64,000 nt of DNA from Lachnospiraceae bacterium (GCA_024699325.1 JAILPS010000055.1:26024-90023), one strand, 5' to 3'; shown: positions 8,120 to 17,532, counted from the first letter of the stretch. The notes: generated by a model not told the origin, from the letters alone. Program-made: numbers and translations.

Positions 8120-8464
8120 ACTTCCTTACCTCCTTTTTTAGACATGTATGCCCGGGGCTTTTCAAAAGAAAAGCCCCGGGATACAAACGTATCCCGGGGC
8201 GAATAGATTACTCTTATCCGCGGTACCACCCGTTTTCGAACATAGAACGAGCGTCCGAAACTACGTCGTTTCTATATTCCTTTTGCGATTTACGATCGCT
8301 AATCGTATATGGCTACCCATGAACTGCTCACCATATCCGCTCCAGAGCGTTCCCATAATCCAGATCCTCATGCCGGGGCTCTCAGTCGGTGACCCCCGCT
8401 TCCTGTCAAAGACCGTGTAGGATTATAAGTCTCCTTCACTGCGTTTGGAAAATATGAAATTTTG
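8120..8464 (-). promoter_or_regulatory. T-box leader of aspS
   Basis: The minus strand carries the T-box sequence CGGGTGGTACCGCGG at 8232-8218, which pairs with the acceptor end of uncharged tRNA in this riboswitch class. Stem I is closed by ATAATCC (near 8415) pairing with GGATTAT (near 8360). Downstream of the T-box is the terminator stem GCCCCGGGATAC...GTATCCCGGGGC (8200-8173) followed by TTTTCTTTT. The regulated gene makes tRNA(Asp) the expected ligand; a GAT in the 3' side of stem I is a candidate specifier, but I could not fix it. Confidence 0.93.
8151..8180 (-). other. Second perfect hairpin overlapping the T-box terminator
   Basis: CCCGGGGCTTTT pairs perfectly with AAAAGCCCCGGG over a six-base loop. 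Its 5' arm on the RNA is the 3' arm of the T-box terminator, so the two hairpins exclude each other. It ends about 30 bases before the aspS start codon. Confidence 0.8.
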
Positions 8465-8470
8465 TGTGCA

Positions 8471-8499
8471 ATTCTAACACCTAACAAAATTTCGTTCAA
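8471..8499 (-). promoter_or_regulatory. Promoter of the aspS-gat operon
   Basis: TTGAAC (8499-8494), a 17-bp spacer and TAGAAT (8476-8471). It lies just upstream of the T-box stem I, which puts the start near 8464. Confidence 0.8.
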
Positions 8500-8505
8500 T
8501 AAGAA

Positions 8506-8527
8506 ATTGTATTTTTCGGAGTACAAT
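8506..8527 (-). terminator. Weak hairpin after the ammonium transporter gene
   Basis: ATTGTA pairs with TACAAT around a ten-base loop, about 25 bp after the amt stop, with only a broken T-rich tail. It is a poor terminator and could be a chance stem. Confidence 0.35.
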
Positions 8528-8550
8528 CTCTGTAAATTTAAGTTCCTAAT

Positions 8551-10335
8551 CTACTCAACATCCTGAAGTGCTGAATAATCTTCCTCGCCGGTTCTGATCT
8601 TTACGACCTTGTCAACGCTGTATACGAAGATCTTGCCATCGCCGATGTGGCCTGTGTAGAGAGCCTTCTTAGCTGTGTCGATGACGTGCTCAACAGGGAT
8701 CTTGCTGACGATTACCTCAACCTTAACCTTAGGAAGAAGTGTTGCGTCCATCTCAACTCCACGGTACATCTCGCCGGCGCCCTTCTGGATACCGCAGCCC
8801 ATAACCTGTGTAACTGTCATACCTGTGACACCTAAATCGTTGAGAGCCTTCTTAAGTGCATCGTATCTTGTAAGCTTTGCAATGATGACAACCTTGTGCA
8901 TGCTTGCGGTAGAGATGACAGGATTTGAAACCTTGACCGCTGCATTCTTCTGTGCCTCGCTTGCGTGATCGTAATCTTCCTCGCCTAAGCTTGTGTTCTC
9001 GTTAACCTCCATGGTTGTCTCAGAGATATCCATGATTGAGAAGCCTGAGTAAGCTGATGGAAGACCGTGCTCTGTTCTGTCGAGACCGATGATTTCCTCC
9101 TCCTCAGAAACTCTAAGACCAACTGTCTTCTTGATGATGAAGAATGCGATTGTAACTGTAACTATTGTCCAGAGCGCTGTAGCGCCGATACCTACGAACT
9201 GAAGACCTAACTGCTTTAAGCCGCCGCCGTAGAAGAGACCCTCACCAACAATCTGAGCCACTGCATAACCAGGAGCTGTGCTTGTTGCGAAGAGACCAAC
9301 TGCGATTGTACCCCAGATACCGTTTAATGCGTGAACCGCAACGGCACCAACAGGATCGTCAACATGTGTAACGTGATCATTAAACCAAACACCAAATACT
9401 ACTAAGAGACCGGCTACAAGACCGATGATTGCTGAACCTGCGCAGTCTGTTACGTCACAACCTGCTGTGATAGCTACAAGACCTGCAAGAGAAGCATTTA
9501 AACACATGGAAACATCAGGCTTGCCGTACTTAACCCATGTGAAGATGAGACATGCAACTGTTGCAACTGCAGGAGCTACTGTAGTTGTGAGGAAGATTGA
9601 ACCAAGTGTTGCCAGGTCTGTTGCTGCTGCGCCGTTGAAGCCGTACCAGCCGAGCCAGAGAATGAAAACACCAAGTGCTGCGATTACTAAGTTGTGGCCT
9701 GGGAAAGCGTTGACCTTCGTAACCTTGCCTGACTTATCCTTCACAAACTTGCCGATACGTGGACCTAACATCCAGGCACCGATGAAGGCGCAGATACCGC
9801 CGACCATGTGAATACAGTTAGAACCTGCATAATCGTGGAAGCCTAAGTCTGCGAGGAAGCCGCCGCCCCATGTCCAGTGAGCCTCTACAGGGTAAATGAT
9901 TGCTGAGATAACTGCTGAGTAGATACAGTATGAAGAAAACTTAGTTCTCTCAGCCATGGAACCTGAAACGATTGTCGCTGTAGTTGCACAGAACACCAGG
10001 TTGAACACAAATATTGAATAGTCAAAATTTGCGTAATTAGTAAATACATCAAAATTGAAAACTCCGATGAATTTTCCGGTTGTCTCAACTCCGTCGACAA
10101 CCTGTGTGCCAAGCATGATTGAAGCACCACATATGAACCACATCACTGTACCGATACAGAAGTCCATGAGGTTCTTCATGATGATGTTTCCTGAGTTCTT
10201 AGCTCGTGTGAAGCCCGCCTCACACATTGCAAAACCTGCCTGCATCCAGAAAACTAATGCAGCGCCAATCAGGAACCACACGGCATATATTTCACCGTTC
10301 AAGGAGTCCAGTACAGCCTTAATCTCTTCTGTCAT
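8551..10335 (-). CDS. amt: Ammonium transporter with fused C-terminal PII (GlnK) domain
   Basis: The 594-residue protein has about 480 residues of Amt/MEP channel with 11 predicted membrane segments (start LNGEIYAVWFLIGAALVFW; signatures AGSNCIHMVGG and DDPVGAVAVHALNG), then a complete PII domain beginning near ASMHKVVIIAKL. The PII part has the family landmarks VTGMTVTQVMGCG, a T-loop reading MYRGVEMD, LPKVKVEVIV, and TGHIGDGKIFV for ligand binding. In uridylylated GlnB/GlnK proteins the T-loop Tyr51 follows GAE; here Met takes its place. PII proteins normally plug Amt in trans, so the fusion gives one gate per subunit. The gene follows glnA with a hairpin in the gap; AGGAGG precedes the ATG. 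Confidence 0.95.
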   Translation of the reverse strand: MTEEIKAVLDSLNGEIYAVWFLIGAALVFWMQAGFAMCEAGFTRAKNSGNIIMKNLMDFCIGTVMWFICGASIMLGTQVVDGVETTGKFIGVFNFDVFTNYANFDYSIFVFNLVFCATTATIVSGSMAERTKFSSYCIYSAVISAIIYPVEAHWTWGGGFLADLGFHDYAGSNCIHMVGGICAFIGAWMLGPRIGKFVKDKSGKVTKVNAFPGHNLVIAALGVFILWLGWYGFNGAAATDLATLGSIFLTTTVAPAVATVACLIFTWVKYGKPDVSMCLNASLAGLVAITAGCDVTDCAGSAIIGLVAGLLVVFGVWFNDHVTHVDDPVGAVAVHALNGIWGTIAVGLFATSTAPGYAVAQIVGEGLFYGGGLKQLGLQFVGIGATALWTIVTVTIAFFIIKKTVGLRVSEEEEIIGLDRTEHGLPSAYSGFSIMDISETTMEVNENTSLGEEDYDHASEAQKNAAVKVSNPVISTASMHKVVIIAKLTRYDALKKALNDLGVTGMTVTQVMGCGIQKGAGEMYRGVEMDATLLPKVKVEVIVSKIPVEHVIDTAKKALYTGHIGDGKIFVYSVDKVVKIRTGEEDYSALQDVE

Positions 10336-10366
10336 AATGTTAATCCTCCTAAAATTTATTATACAA

Positions 10367-10398
10367 ATGGGGCGCCCACCCTAAAGTGAACGCCCCAT
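10367..10398 (-). terminator. Hairpin between glnA and amt
   Basis: ATGGGGCG pairs with CGCCCCAT, extended by TTCAC/GTGG, so the stem is about 13 bp with one mismatch. It lies 16 bp after the glnA stop and is followed on the minus strand by TTTGTATAATAAATTTT and then the amt ribosome binding site. It may terminate glnA transcripts or attenuate amt. The TATAAT after it could be a -10 box, but no -35 is clear. Confidence 0.65.
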
Positions 10399-10414
10399 TG
10401 CATTTACTGTTTTA

Positions 10415-12511
10415 TTAAATATAGAACAAAATCTTGCTGTATGAAGGATAAGGCATATCCTCCTCAGGAATATACTTTTCGATTGAATCTGCGATTACTC
10501 TGGCAGCGTTCATATCCTCGAAAATCGTGTCGTGATAGTATCTTGCAAGCTCGATGCCGTCGGCCATGGCCTCAGCCTCATCGATATCCTTCTCAAGCTT
10601 AACTGCTGCAGCTGCAAGCTCCTCATACTTAGCAGAGATGGTCTCAAGCAGGCCTTCCTGTGCACATGTAGGGATCTTGTCAGATACCTTCTTCTTCTTG
10701 ATGATGCTTGTCGCTATGTCATCCATGAACTTGGCAACTGCCGGGATGAACTCTCTGTAGAGCATATCCTCAAGAGTCTTGGCCTCGATGTGAAGCACCT
10801 TACAGTAGTTCTCAACATGCACCTCGTATCTTGACTTAAGCTCGACCTCTGAGAACACTCCGTTCTTGGAGAAGAGCTCAACGTTCTTGGCTTCAAGCAG
10901 TGTTGGAAGAACATCAGGAGTTGACTTTAAGTTGTATAAGCCTCTCTTCTCAGCTTCCTTAACCCACTCGTCTGTGTAACCGTTGCCGTTAAAGATTACT
11001 CTCTCGTGCTCGATGATTGTCTTCTTGATGAGCGCGTGTACAGCCTCTGACAATCCCTCCTTAGACACATCCTTAAGCTCTTCGTAGAACTTGGAGATGA
11101 TCTCAGCCACTGCAGTGTTTAAGATAATGTTTGGTGTTGCAACTGATGCTGAAGAACCAAGAGATCTGAACTCGAACTTGTTACCTGTGAAGGCAAATGG
11201 TGAAGTTCTGTTTCTGTCTGTGTTGTCTCTTGTGAAGTGAGGGATGACCTTCGCTCCAGTCTCCATTACAACGCTTCCGCCGTTCTTGAAGAATGTTCCG
11301 TTCTTGATAGAGTCCACAACTGCTGTCAGCTCATCGCCGAGGAAGATGGAGATGATTGCTGGCGGCGCCTCATTGGCACCTAATCTGTGATCATTGCCAG
11401 GGGTTGCAACTGAGAGTCTCATCATGTCCGCATATTCATCAACCGCTCTGATGATTGCTGCGAGGAACAGAAGAAATGTTGTGTTGTCTGCAGGAGTCTT
11501 GCCCGGGTCTAAGAGGTTAACTCCTGTGTTGGTGGTCATGGACCAGTTGTTATGCTTACCTGAGCCGTTGATGCCTGCGAATGGCTTCTCGTGAAGGAGG
11601 CAAACCAAACCGTGCTTCTTGGCTACAGTCTTCATAACCTCCATGGTCAGCTGGTTGTGATCAACTGCCACGTTAGTTGTGTCAAATACAGGTGCCAACT
11701 CGTGCTGAGCAGGGGCAACCTCGTTGTGCTTGGTCTTGGCGGGAATGCCAAGCTTCCACAGCTCCTCATCCAGATCGTGCATATAAGCTGCAACTCTAGG
11801 TCTGATTGAGCCGAAGTAGTGATCCTCCATCTCCTGTCCCTTAGGAGCAGGTGCGCCGAGAAGCGTTCTGCCTGTGAAGATGAGGTCCTTTCTCTTCTTG
11901 TAATCCTCCTCGTCGATTAAGAAGTATTCCTGCTCAGGTCCTACGGTTGTGATTACATTTGTCACATCCTCATATCCCAGAAGGTTTAACATCTGGGTTG
12001 CCTCCTTGCTCAGGGCATCCATGGATCTGAGAAGTGGTGTCTTCTCGTCGAGAGCCTCGCCTGTGTAAGAGCAGAAAGCTGTTGGAATGTATAATGTCTT
12101 GTCCTTAATAAATGCCGGTGATGATGGATCCCATGCTGTGTATCCTCTCGCCTCAAATGTGGCGCGGATACCGCCTGAAGGGAAGCTTGATGCATCAGGC
12201 TCGCCCTTGATGAGCTCCTTGCCTGAAAACTCCATGATGATCTCGCCATCGCCCACCGGAGAGATGAAGCTGTCATGCTTCTCTGCTGTATATCCTGTAA
12301 GTGGCTGGAACCAATGTGTGAAGTGTGTTGCCCCATTATCAACTGCCCACTCCTTCATGGCGATAGCCACAGCATTTGCAACGTCTAATTCAAGATGTGT
12401 CTTGTTGTCTATTGTCTTCTTAAGGGCCTTATAAATGTCCTTTGGAAGCTTATTCTTCATAACCTTGTCTGTAAAAACCAAACTGCCATACATCTCTGGT
12501 ATAGTACTCAT
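10415..12511 (-). CDS. glnA: Glutamine synthetase type III
   Basis: ATP-dependent amidation of glutamate with ammonia. At 698 residues it is far longer than GSI (about 450) and matches the GSIII/GlnN family. The N-terminus MSTIPEMYGSLVFTD and the landmarks THWFQPLTGYTAEKHDSF, EVAPAQHELAPVF, GSGKHNNWSM and GNDHRLGANEAPPA are typical. The start at 12511 is chosen because GAAGGAGACAG precedes it; a longer frame to 12745 would translate the leader terminator. It has its own consensus promoter with an intrinsic terminator between promoter and gene. Amt-PII follows it. Confidence 0.96.
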   Translation of the reverse strand: MSTIPEMYGSLVFTDKVMKNKLPKDIYKALKKTIDNKTHLELDVANAVAIAMKEWAVDNGATHFTHWFQPLTGYTAEKHDSFISPVGDGEIIMEFSGKELIKGEPDASSFPSGGIRATFEARGYTAWDPSSPAFIKDKTLYIPTAFCSYTGEALDEKTPLLRSMDALSKEATQMLNLLGYEDVTNVITTVGPEQEYFLIDEEDYKKRKDLIFTGRTLLGAPAPKGQEMEDHYFGSIRPRVAAYMHDLDEELWKLGIPAKTKHNEVAPAQHELAPVFDTTNVAVDHNQLTMEVMKTVAKKHGLVCLLHEKPFAGINGSGKHNNWSMTTNTGVNLLDPGKTPADNTTFLLFLAAIIRAVDEYADMMRLSVATPGNDHRLGANEAPPAIISIFLGDELTAVVDSIKNGTFFKNGGSVVMETGAKVIPHFTRDNTDRNRTSPFAFTGNKFEFRSLGSSASVATPNIILNTAVAEIISKFYEELKDVSKEGLSEAVHALIKKTIIEHERVIFNGNGYTDEWVKEAEKRGLYNLKSTPDVLPTLLEAKNVELFSKNGVFSEVELKSRYEVHVENYCKVLHIEAKTLEDMLYREFIPAVAKFMDDIATSIIKKKKVSDKIPTCAQEGLLETISAKYEELAAAAVKLEKDIDEAEAMADGIELARYYHDTIFEDMNAARVIADSIEKYIPEEDMPYPSYSKILFYI

Positions 12512-12577
12512 AATCTGTCTCCTTCCATTCCTTACATTTAATATCCCCTCAGGCTGCGCACTCCTGAATTCGGGCAT

Positions 12578-12613
12578 AAAAAAAGGCGCTTCGGGAAAAT
12601 CCCAAAGCACCTT
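12578..12613 (-). terminator. Intrinsic terminator inside the glnA leader
   Basis: On the minus strand AAGGTGCTTTGGGA pairs with TCCCGAAGCGCCTT (14 bp with two G-U pairs) and is followed by seven T. It begins within about 10 bases of the predicted glnA transcription start and ends about 65 bases before the start codon, so default transcription should stop here. Confidence 0.85.
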
Positions 12614-12628
12614 CGCTCTATGCGCGTT

Positions 12629-12657
12629 ACTATAAACCATCTTTTTTAGGTTGTCAA
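12629..12657 (-). promoter_or_regulatory. glnA promoter
   Basis: Perfect TTGACA (12657-12652), a 17-bp spacer and TATAGT (12634-12629). The predicted start is near 12622, immediately upstream of the leader terminator. Confidence 0.88.
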
Positions 12658-12690
12658 CAACTTTTTTCAAAATTTTGAGAATTTTTTTAC

Positions 12691-12724
12691 ATAAAAATTC
12701 CGGCGTGGAAAACCACGCCGGAAT
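12691..12724 (-). terminator. tuf terminator
   Basis: Perfect 12-bp stem ATTCCGGCGTGG/CCACGCCGGAAT with a TTTT loop and a T-run, starting 22 bp after the tuf stop. Confidence 0.95.
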
Positions 12725-12745
12725 GAATAGTTGTCTAAATGTCAA

Positions 12746-13933
12746 TTACTCGATGATTGAAGCAACTGTACCAGAACCAACTGTTCTACCACCCTCACGG
12801 ATAGCGAAACGAAGCTGCTGCTCCATAGCTACTGGATGGATGAGCTCAACTGTCATCTGTACGTTATCACCAGGCATGCACATCTCAACGCCCTCAGGTA
12901 ACTCACAAACACCTGTAACGTCTGTTGTTCTGAAGTAGAACTGTGGACGATAGTTGTTGAAGAATGGTGTATGACGACCACCCTCGTCCTTAGTAAGAAC
13001 GTAAACCTGAGCTGTGAACTTTGTGTGGCACTTTACTGAACCTGGCTTGCAAAGAACCTGACCACGCTCGATCTCTGTTCTCTGAACACCACGAAGAAGA
13101 GCACCGATGTTATCACCAGCCTGAGCCTCGTCAAGAAGCTTACGGAACATCTCGATACCAGTTACAACGACCTTACGGATATCCTCGTGGATACCAACGA
13201 TCTCAACCTCATCAGACATGTGAAGTGTACCACGCTCTACTCTACCAGTAGCAACAGTACCACGACCTGTGATAGAGAATACGTCCTCTACAGGCATAAG
13301 GAATGGCTTATCTGTCTCACGAACAGGATCAGGAATGTATGAATCAACTGTATCCATAAGCTCCATGATCTTGTCACCCCAAGGACCGCTTGGATCCTCA
13401 AGAGCCTTAAGAGCTGAACCACGGATGATAGGGCATCCTGTGAACTCATACTCCTCGAGCTGCTCTGTGATCTCCATCTCAACGAGCTCAAGAAGCTCCT
13501 CATCGTCAACCATATCACACTTGTTCATGAATACAACGATGTAAGGAACGCCTACCTGACGAGACAGAAGGATGTGCTCCTTTGTCTGAGCCATAACACC
13601 ATCAGTAGCAGCAACAACGAGGATAGCACCATCCATCTGAGCTGCACCTGTGATCATGTTCTTAACATAGTCAGCATGTCCAGGACAGTCAACGTGTGCA
13701 TAGTGTCTCTTCTCTGTCTGATACTCAACGTGAGCTGTAGAAATTGTGATACCACGCTCTCTCTCCTCTGGTGCCTTATCGATGTTCTCGAAATCTACCT
13801 TAGCATTACCAGGAACTCTCTCTGCTAAAACCTTTGTGATAGCAGCTGTAAGAGTTGTCTTACCGTGGTCTACGTGTCCAATAGTACCAATGTTGCAATG
13901 TACCTTTCCTCTTTCAAACTTAGCCTTTGCCAT
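12746..13933 (-). CDS. tuf: Translation elongation factor Tu
   Basis: GTPase that delivers aminoacyl-tRNA to the ribosome. It is 395 residues long. The P-loop is [10 protein letters not shown], the switch II region DCPGHADYV and the guanine-specificity motif NKCD. Domains 2 and 3 are complete, ending [10 protein letters not shown]. The ribosome binding site AGGAGG is ideal. It has its own strong promoter in the fusA-tuf gap and its own terminator, so it can be expressed apart from the str genes upstream. Confidence 0.99.
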   Translation of the reverse strand: MAKAKFERGKVHCNIGTIGHVDHGKTTLTAAITKVLAERVPGNAKVDFENIDKAPEERERGITISTAHVEYQTEKRHYAHVDCPGHADYVKNMITGAAQMDGAILVVAATDGVMAQTKEHILLSRQVGVPYIVVFMNKCDMVDDEELLELVEMEITEQLEEYEFTGCPIIRGSALKALEDPSGPWGDKIMELMDTVDSYIPDPVRETDKPFLMPVEDVFSITGRGTVATGRVERGTLHMSDEVEIVGIHEDIRKVVVTGIEMFRKLLDEAQAGDNIGALLRGVQRTEIERGQVLCKPGSVKCHTKFTAQVYVLTKDEGGRHTPFFNNYRPQFYFRTTDVTGVCELPEGVEMCMPGDNVQMTVELIHPVAMEQQLRFAIREGGRTVGSGTVASIIE

Positions 13934-13997
13934 TTTGAATTCCTCCTAGAATTAATAAAAGCTGTGCCCTCATGGGCAATATAAACAGACTGCCTCA

Positions 13998-14026
13998 ATT
14001 ATATTGTATAATTGGTCTTTTTGCAA
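13998..14026 (-). promoter_or_regulatory. tuf promoter
   Basis: TTGCAA (14026-14021), a 17-bp spacer and perfect TATAAT (14003-13998), about 65 bp upstream of the tuf start. Confidence 0.88.
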
Positions 14027-14061
14027 GTCCAATTTGATAAAACCTATACATTTCATAAGGA

Positions 14062-14085
14062 TTTTAGGGGATTATCCCCCTAAAA
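14062..14085 (-). terminator. Hairpin after fusA
   Basis: TTTTAGGGG pairs with CCCCTAAAA 16 bp after the fusA stop. There is no T-run beyond the arm, so it may be a weak terminator or a processing stem between fusA and tuf. Confidence 0.5.
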
Positions 14086-14100
14086 CCCGTTATAAACTAA

Positions 14101-16224
14101 TTACTTGCCCTTCAGATTAGAGAGAACCTTCTCCTGAACGTTCTTTGGAACTGGCTCATACTTCTCGAAGAACATTGAATAGTTACCACGTCCCTGTGTA
14201 GAAGAACGAAGCTCCGTAGAGTATCCGAACATCTCTGCAAGTGGAACGTAAGCTGTAACCATCTTACCGCCGCCGATGTCAGTCATCTCGCGAACCTGAC
14301 CACGCTTAGAGTTAAGGCTTCCGATAACGTCGCCCATGTAATCCTCAGGCATGGTAACCTCTACCTTCATGATAGGCTCAAGAAGCTGAGGTGCGCCCTT
14401 CTGCATAGCCTCCTTGAATGCCATAGAACCGGCAATGTGGAATGCCATCTCTGAAGAGTCGACTTCATGGTAAGAACCATCATATACATTAGCGTGAACA
14501 CCAAGTACAGGGAATCCGCCAAGGATACCGGCATGTGTAGCCTCCTCGATACCCTCGCCAACTGCAGGGATGTACTCCTTAGGAATAGCACCACCGACAA
14601 CTGTGCTCTCGAACTCGAATGTCTTCTCGCCATTTGGATCCATAGGTGTGAAGATAACCTTAGCGTGACCATACTGACCACGACCACCTGACTGCTTAGC
14701 ATACTTGCTGTCGACAGTAACTTCCTTGGTGATGCACTCCTTGTAAGCAACCTGAGGTGCACCTACGTTAGCCTCAACATGGAACTCTCTCTTAAGACGG
14801 TCAACGATGATCTCAAGGTGAAGCTCACCCATACCAGAGATGATTGTCTGACCTGTCTCCTCGTCTGTACGAACGCGGAATGTTGGATCCTCCTCTGCAA
14901 GCTTTGCAAGAGCGATACCCATCTTATCCTGTCCAGCCTTGGTAAGAGGCTCGATAGCGATAGAGATAACTGGCTCAGGGAACTCCATTGACTCGAGGAT
15001 TACAGGGTGCTGCTCGTCGCAGATTGTATCACCTGTTGTTGTAAGCTTGAAACCTACAGCAGCTGCGATATCACCGGCGTAAACACGGTCAAGCTCGGCT
15101 CTCTTGTTGGCATGCATCTGAAGAATACGTCCTACACGCTCCTTCTTGTCCTTAGTTGCGTTGAGCACGTAAGAACCTGCTGCCATAGAACCAGAATATA
15201 CACGGAAGTAAGCAAGCTTACCTACGAATGGATCTGTCATAATCTTGAATGCAAGAGCTGCGAATGGCTCCTCATCTGATGAGTGTCTCTCAACCTCATT
15301 GCCCTCAAGGTCAACACCCTTGATAGCAGGGATGTCTGTAGGTGCTGGTAAGAACTCGATGATGGCATCGAGAAGCTTCTGAACGCCCCTGTTTCTGTAA
15401 GCTGAACCACAGCATACAGGAATTGCCTTACACTCACAGGTAGCCTTACGAAGAACTGCCTTAAGCTGCTCTACTGTAATGGCCTCCTCGCCCTCCTCAA
15501 GATATGTCATCATGAGGTCGTCGTCTAACTCGCAGATCTTCTCAACGAGCTCTGTGTGATATAACTCAGCGTCGTCCTTCATATCCTCAGGGATAGGACC
15601 AACTGTGATGTTATCACCCTTGTCGTCGTTGTAGATGTATGACTGCATCTCGAAAAGGTCGATGATTCCCTTGAAATCATCTTCCTTGCCGATTGGAAGC
15701 TGTAAGCAGATGGCATTCTTGCCAAGACGAGTCCTGATCTGCTCAACGGCACCGTAGAAGTTAGCACCTAAAATGTCCATCTTATTGATGAACGCCATAC
15801 GTGGTACGTTGTATGTATCAGCCTGTCTCCAAACGTTCTCAGACTGAGGCTCAACACCACCCTTAGCACAGAATACACCAACAGCACTATCAAGTACACG
15901 AAGTGAACGCTCAACCTCAACGGTGAAGTCTACGTGTCCAGGAGTGTCGATGATGTTGATACGATGCTCAAGAGCACCCTCCATAGGCTTGGTCTCCTTC
16001 TCAAGAGTCCAGTGGCATGTTGTAGCAGCTGAAGTGATTGTAATACCTCTCTCCTGCTCCTGCTCCATCCAGTCCATGGTTGCAGTACCCTCATGAGTAT
16101 CACCGATCTTATAGTTAACACCAGTATAATACAGAATACGCTCAGTAAGTGTTGTCTTACCAGCATCGATATGAGCCATAATTCCGATATTTCTGGTTCG
16201 CTCAAGCGGATATTCTCTACCCAA
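14101..16224 (-). CDS. fusA: Translation elongation factor G
   Basis: Translocation GTPase, 707 residues, all five domains. The N-terminus [20 protein letters not shown] leads to the P-loop [18 protein letters not shown] and NKMDI follow. The C-terminal domain contains [13 protein letters not shown]. The start codon is TTG (16224-16222), read as Met, with AGGAGG nine bases upstream; no ATG is nearby in frame. It lies 30 bp after rpsG in the same operon. Confidence 0.98.
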   Translation of the reverse strand: MGREYPLERTRNIGIMAHIDAGKTTLTERILYYTGVNYKIGDTHEGTATMDWMEQEQERGITITSAATTCHWTLEKETKPMEGALEHRINIIDTPGHVDFTVEVERSLRVLDSAVGVFCAKGGVEPQSENVWRQADTYNVPRMAFINKMDILGANFYGAVEQIRTRLGKNAICLQLPIGKEDDFKGIIDLFEMQSYIYNDDKGDNITVGPIPEDMKDDAELYHTELVEKICELDDDLMMTYLEEGEEAITVEQLKAVLRKATCECKAIPVCCGSAYRNRGVQKLLDAIIEFLPAPTDIPAIKGVDLEGNEVERHSSDEEPFAALAFKIMTDPFVGKLAYFRVYSGSMAAGSYVLNATKDKKERVGRILQMHANKRAELDRVYAGDIAAAVGFKLTTTGDTICDEQHPVILESMEFPEPVISIAIEPLTKAGQDKMGIALAKLAEEDPTFRVRTDEETGQTIISGMGELHLEIIVDRLKREFHVEANVGAPQVAYKECITKEVTVDSKYAKQSGGRGQYGHAKVIFTPMDPNGEKTFEFESTVVGGAIPKEYIPAVGEGIEEATHAGILGGFPVLGVHANVYDGSYHEVDSSEMAFHIAGSMAFKEAMQKGAPQLLEPIMKVEVTMPEDYMGDVIGSLNSKRGQVREMTDIGGGKMVTAYVPLAEMFGYSTELRSSTQGRGNYSMFFEKYEPVPKNVQEKVLSNLKGK

Positions 16225-16254
16225 GGTCTTTTCCTCCTAAAATTAGTGTACAGA

Positions 16255-16725
16255 TTAGAATCTGTAGTGAGCAAATGCCTTGTTTGCATCTGCCATCTTG
16301 TGCATATCTTCCTTACGCTTTACAGCTGAACCTGTATTGTTGGAAGCGTCTAAAATCTCGTTAGCGAGCTTCTCCTCCATGGTCTTCTCGCCTCTCTTAC
16401 GAGAGAACATTGTCAACCAACGAAGAGCTAATGCCTGTCTTCTCTCTGGCTTAACCTCGATAGGTACCTGATATGTAGCACCTCCGACTCTCTTAGCCTT
16501 AACCTCGAGAACTGGCATGATGTTGTTCATAGCGTCCTGGAATACTTCGATAGCAGGCTTTCCAGCCTTCTCCTCAACAATAGCAAATGCGCCATAAACA
16601 ATCTTCTGAGCAACACCCTTCTTACCGTCGAGCATAATGTTGTTAACAAGCTTGGTAACAACCTTATCTCCGTAGATAGGATCTGCTAATACGTCTCTTT
16701 TCTGGATATGTCCTTTACGTGGCAC
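16255..16725 (-). CDS. rpsG: 30S ribosomal protein S7
   Basis: Primary 16S rRNA-binding protein of the 30S head. It is 156 residues, the standard bacterial length, from [16 protein letters not shown] to KAFAHYRF. The start is a GTG at 16725 with AAGGAGG upstream; the longer upstream frame has no homology. It lies downstream of rpsL and is cotranscribed with fusA. Confidence 0.98.
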   Translation of the reverse strand: MPRKGHIQKRDVLADPIYGDKVVTKLVNNIMLDGKKGVAQKIVYGAFAIVEEKAGKPAIEVFQDAMNNIMPVLEVKAKRVGGATYQVPIEVKPERRQALALRWLTMFSRKRGEKTMEEKLANEILDASNNTGSAVKRKEDMHKMADANKAFAHYRF

Positions 16726-16887
16726 GTTCCTTCCCTCCTTAATTCTTAAAATTAGATCATCGGTACTCACAATAAAAATGTGTTCGCGCTCGGTTCTTGT
16801 TTTCCGTAAACTCTATCTGCAACCGTCAGAAGGTTTCCTGTTCGAATGCCGGCACTAAACTAAATTACTGTTTGTGTAGATGTTAAA

Positions 16888-17310
16888 TTACTTCTTTGCG
16901 TCCTTAGGTCTCTTAGCACCGTACTTTGAACGCGCCTGTCTTCTCTTAGCTACACCTGCTGTATCAAGTGTACCTCTGATGATGTGATATCTTGTACCAG
17001 GTAAATCCTTTACACGGCCTCCACGAATAAGAACAACGCTGTGCTCCTGAAGGTTGTGTCCCTCACCAGGGATATAACTGGTAACCTCAATACCATTTGA
17101 AAGACGAACTCTGGCAATCTTACGAAGAGCTGAGTTAGGCTTCTTAGGTGTGGCAGTCTTAACAGATGTACAAACGCCTCTCTTCTGAGGAGCGCTTACG
17201 TCAGTCTGCTTCTTGTGAAGAGAATTGTAACCCTTCTGTAAAGCAGGAGCTGTGCTCTTCTTCTCTGCTGTCTGTCTGCCCTTTCTTACCAACTGATTAA
17301 ATGTAGGCAT
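16888..17310 (-). CDS. rpsL: 30S ribosomal protein S12
   Basis: Decoding-centre protein, 140 residues. It begins [13 protein letters not shown] and contains the conserved [17 protein letters not shown] (site of streptomycin-resistance changes; Lys in the PKKPNS loop is wild type) and [26 protein letters not shown] precedes the ATG. First gene of its own transcript: a strong promoter lies about 110 bp upstream, after the rpoC terminator. Confidence 0.98.
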   Translation of the reverse strand: MPTFNQLVRKGRQTAEKKSTAPALQKGYNSLHKKQTDVSAPQKRGVCTSVKTATPKKPNSALRKIARVRLSNGIEVTSYIPGEGHNLQEHSVVLIRGGRVKDLPGTRYHIIRGTLDTAGVAKRRQARSKYGAKRPKDAKK

Positions 17311-17416
17311 CCTTTTCCCTCCTGATAGTTTTAAACAATTATTGTTTTCTATGTGTCTTAAGCCGGTTGTACTTGATTTTGCGCGCAAAAAGCGCACAAA
17401 GCGACACATAGCAAGA

Positions 17417-17444
17417 ATTATAACATCTTTTTTGACTCTGTCAA
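17417..17444 (-). promoter_or_regulatory. Promoter of rpsL-rpsG-fusA
   Basis: Perfect TTGACA (17444-17439), a 16-bp spacer and perfect TATAAT (17422-17417), 107 bp upstream of rpsL. Confidence 0.9.
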
Positions 17445-17463
17445 CATTTTTTTGTTTTTTAAC

Positions 17464-17496
17464 ATAAAAATGCTGCCACAATCACTGTGGCAGCAT
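17464..17496 (-). terminator. rpoBC terminator
   Basis: TGCTGCCACA pairs with TGTGGCAGCA, followed by TTTTT on the minus strand, 38 bp after the rpoC stop. The rpsL promoter comes directly after it. Confidence 0.95.
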
Positions 17497-17532
17497 CTAA
17501 AATTGCTATTTTTAAAGAAACCTGACTTAGGT

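Noticed and set aside
12512..12745. Long N-terminal extension of glutamine synthetase
   Set aside because: The region holds the promoter and terminator of glnA, and the internal ATG at 12511 has a strong ribosome binding site and family-typical start.
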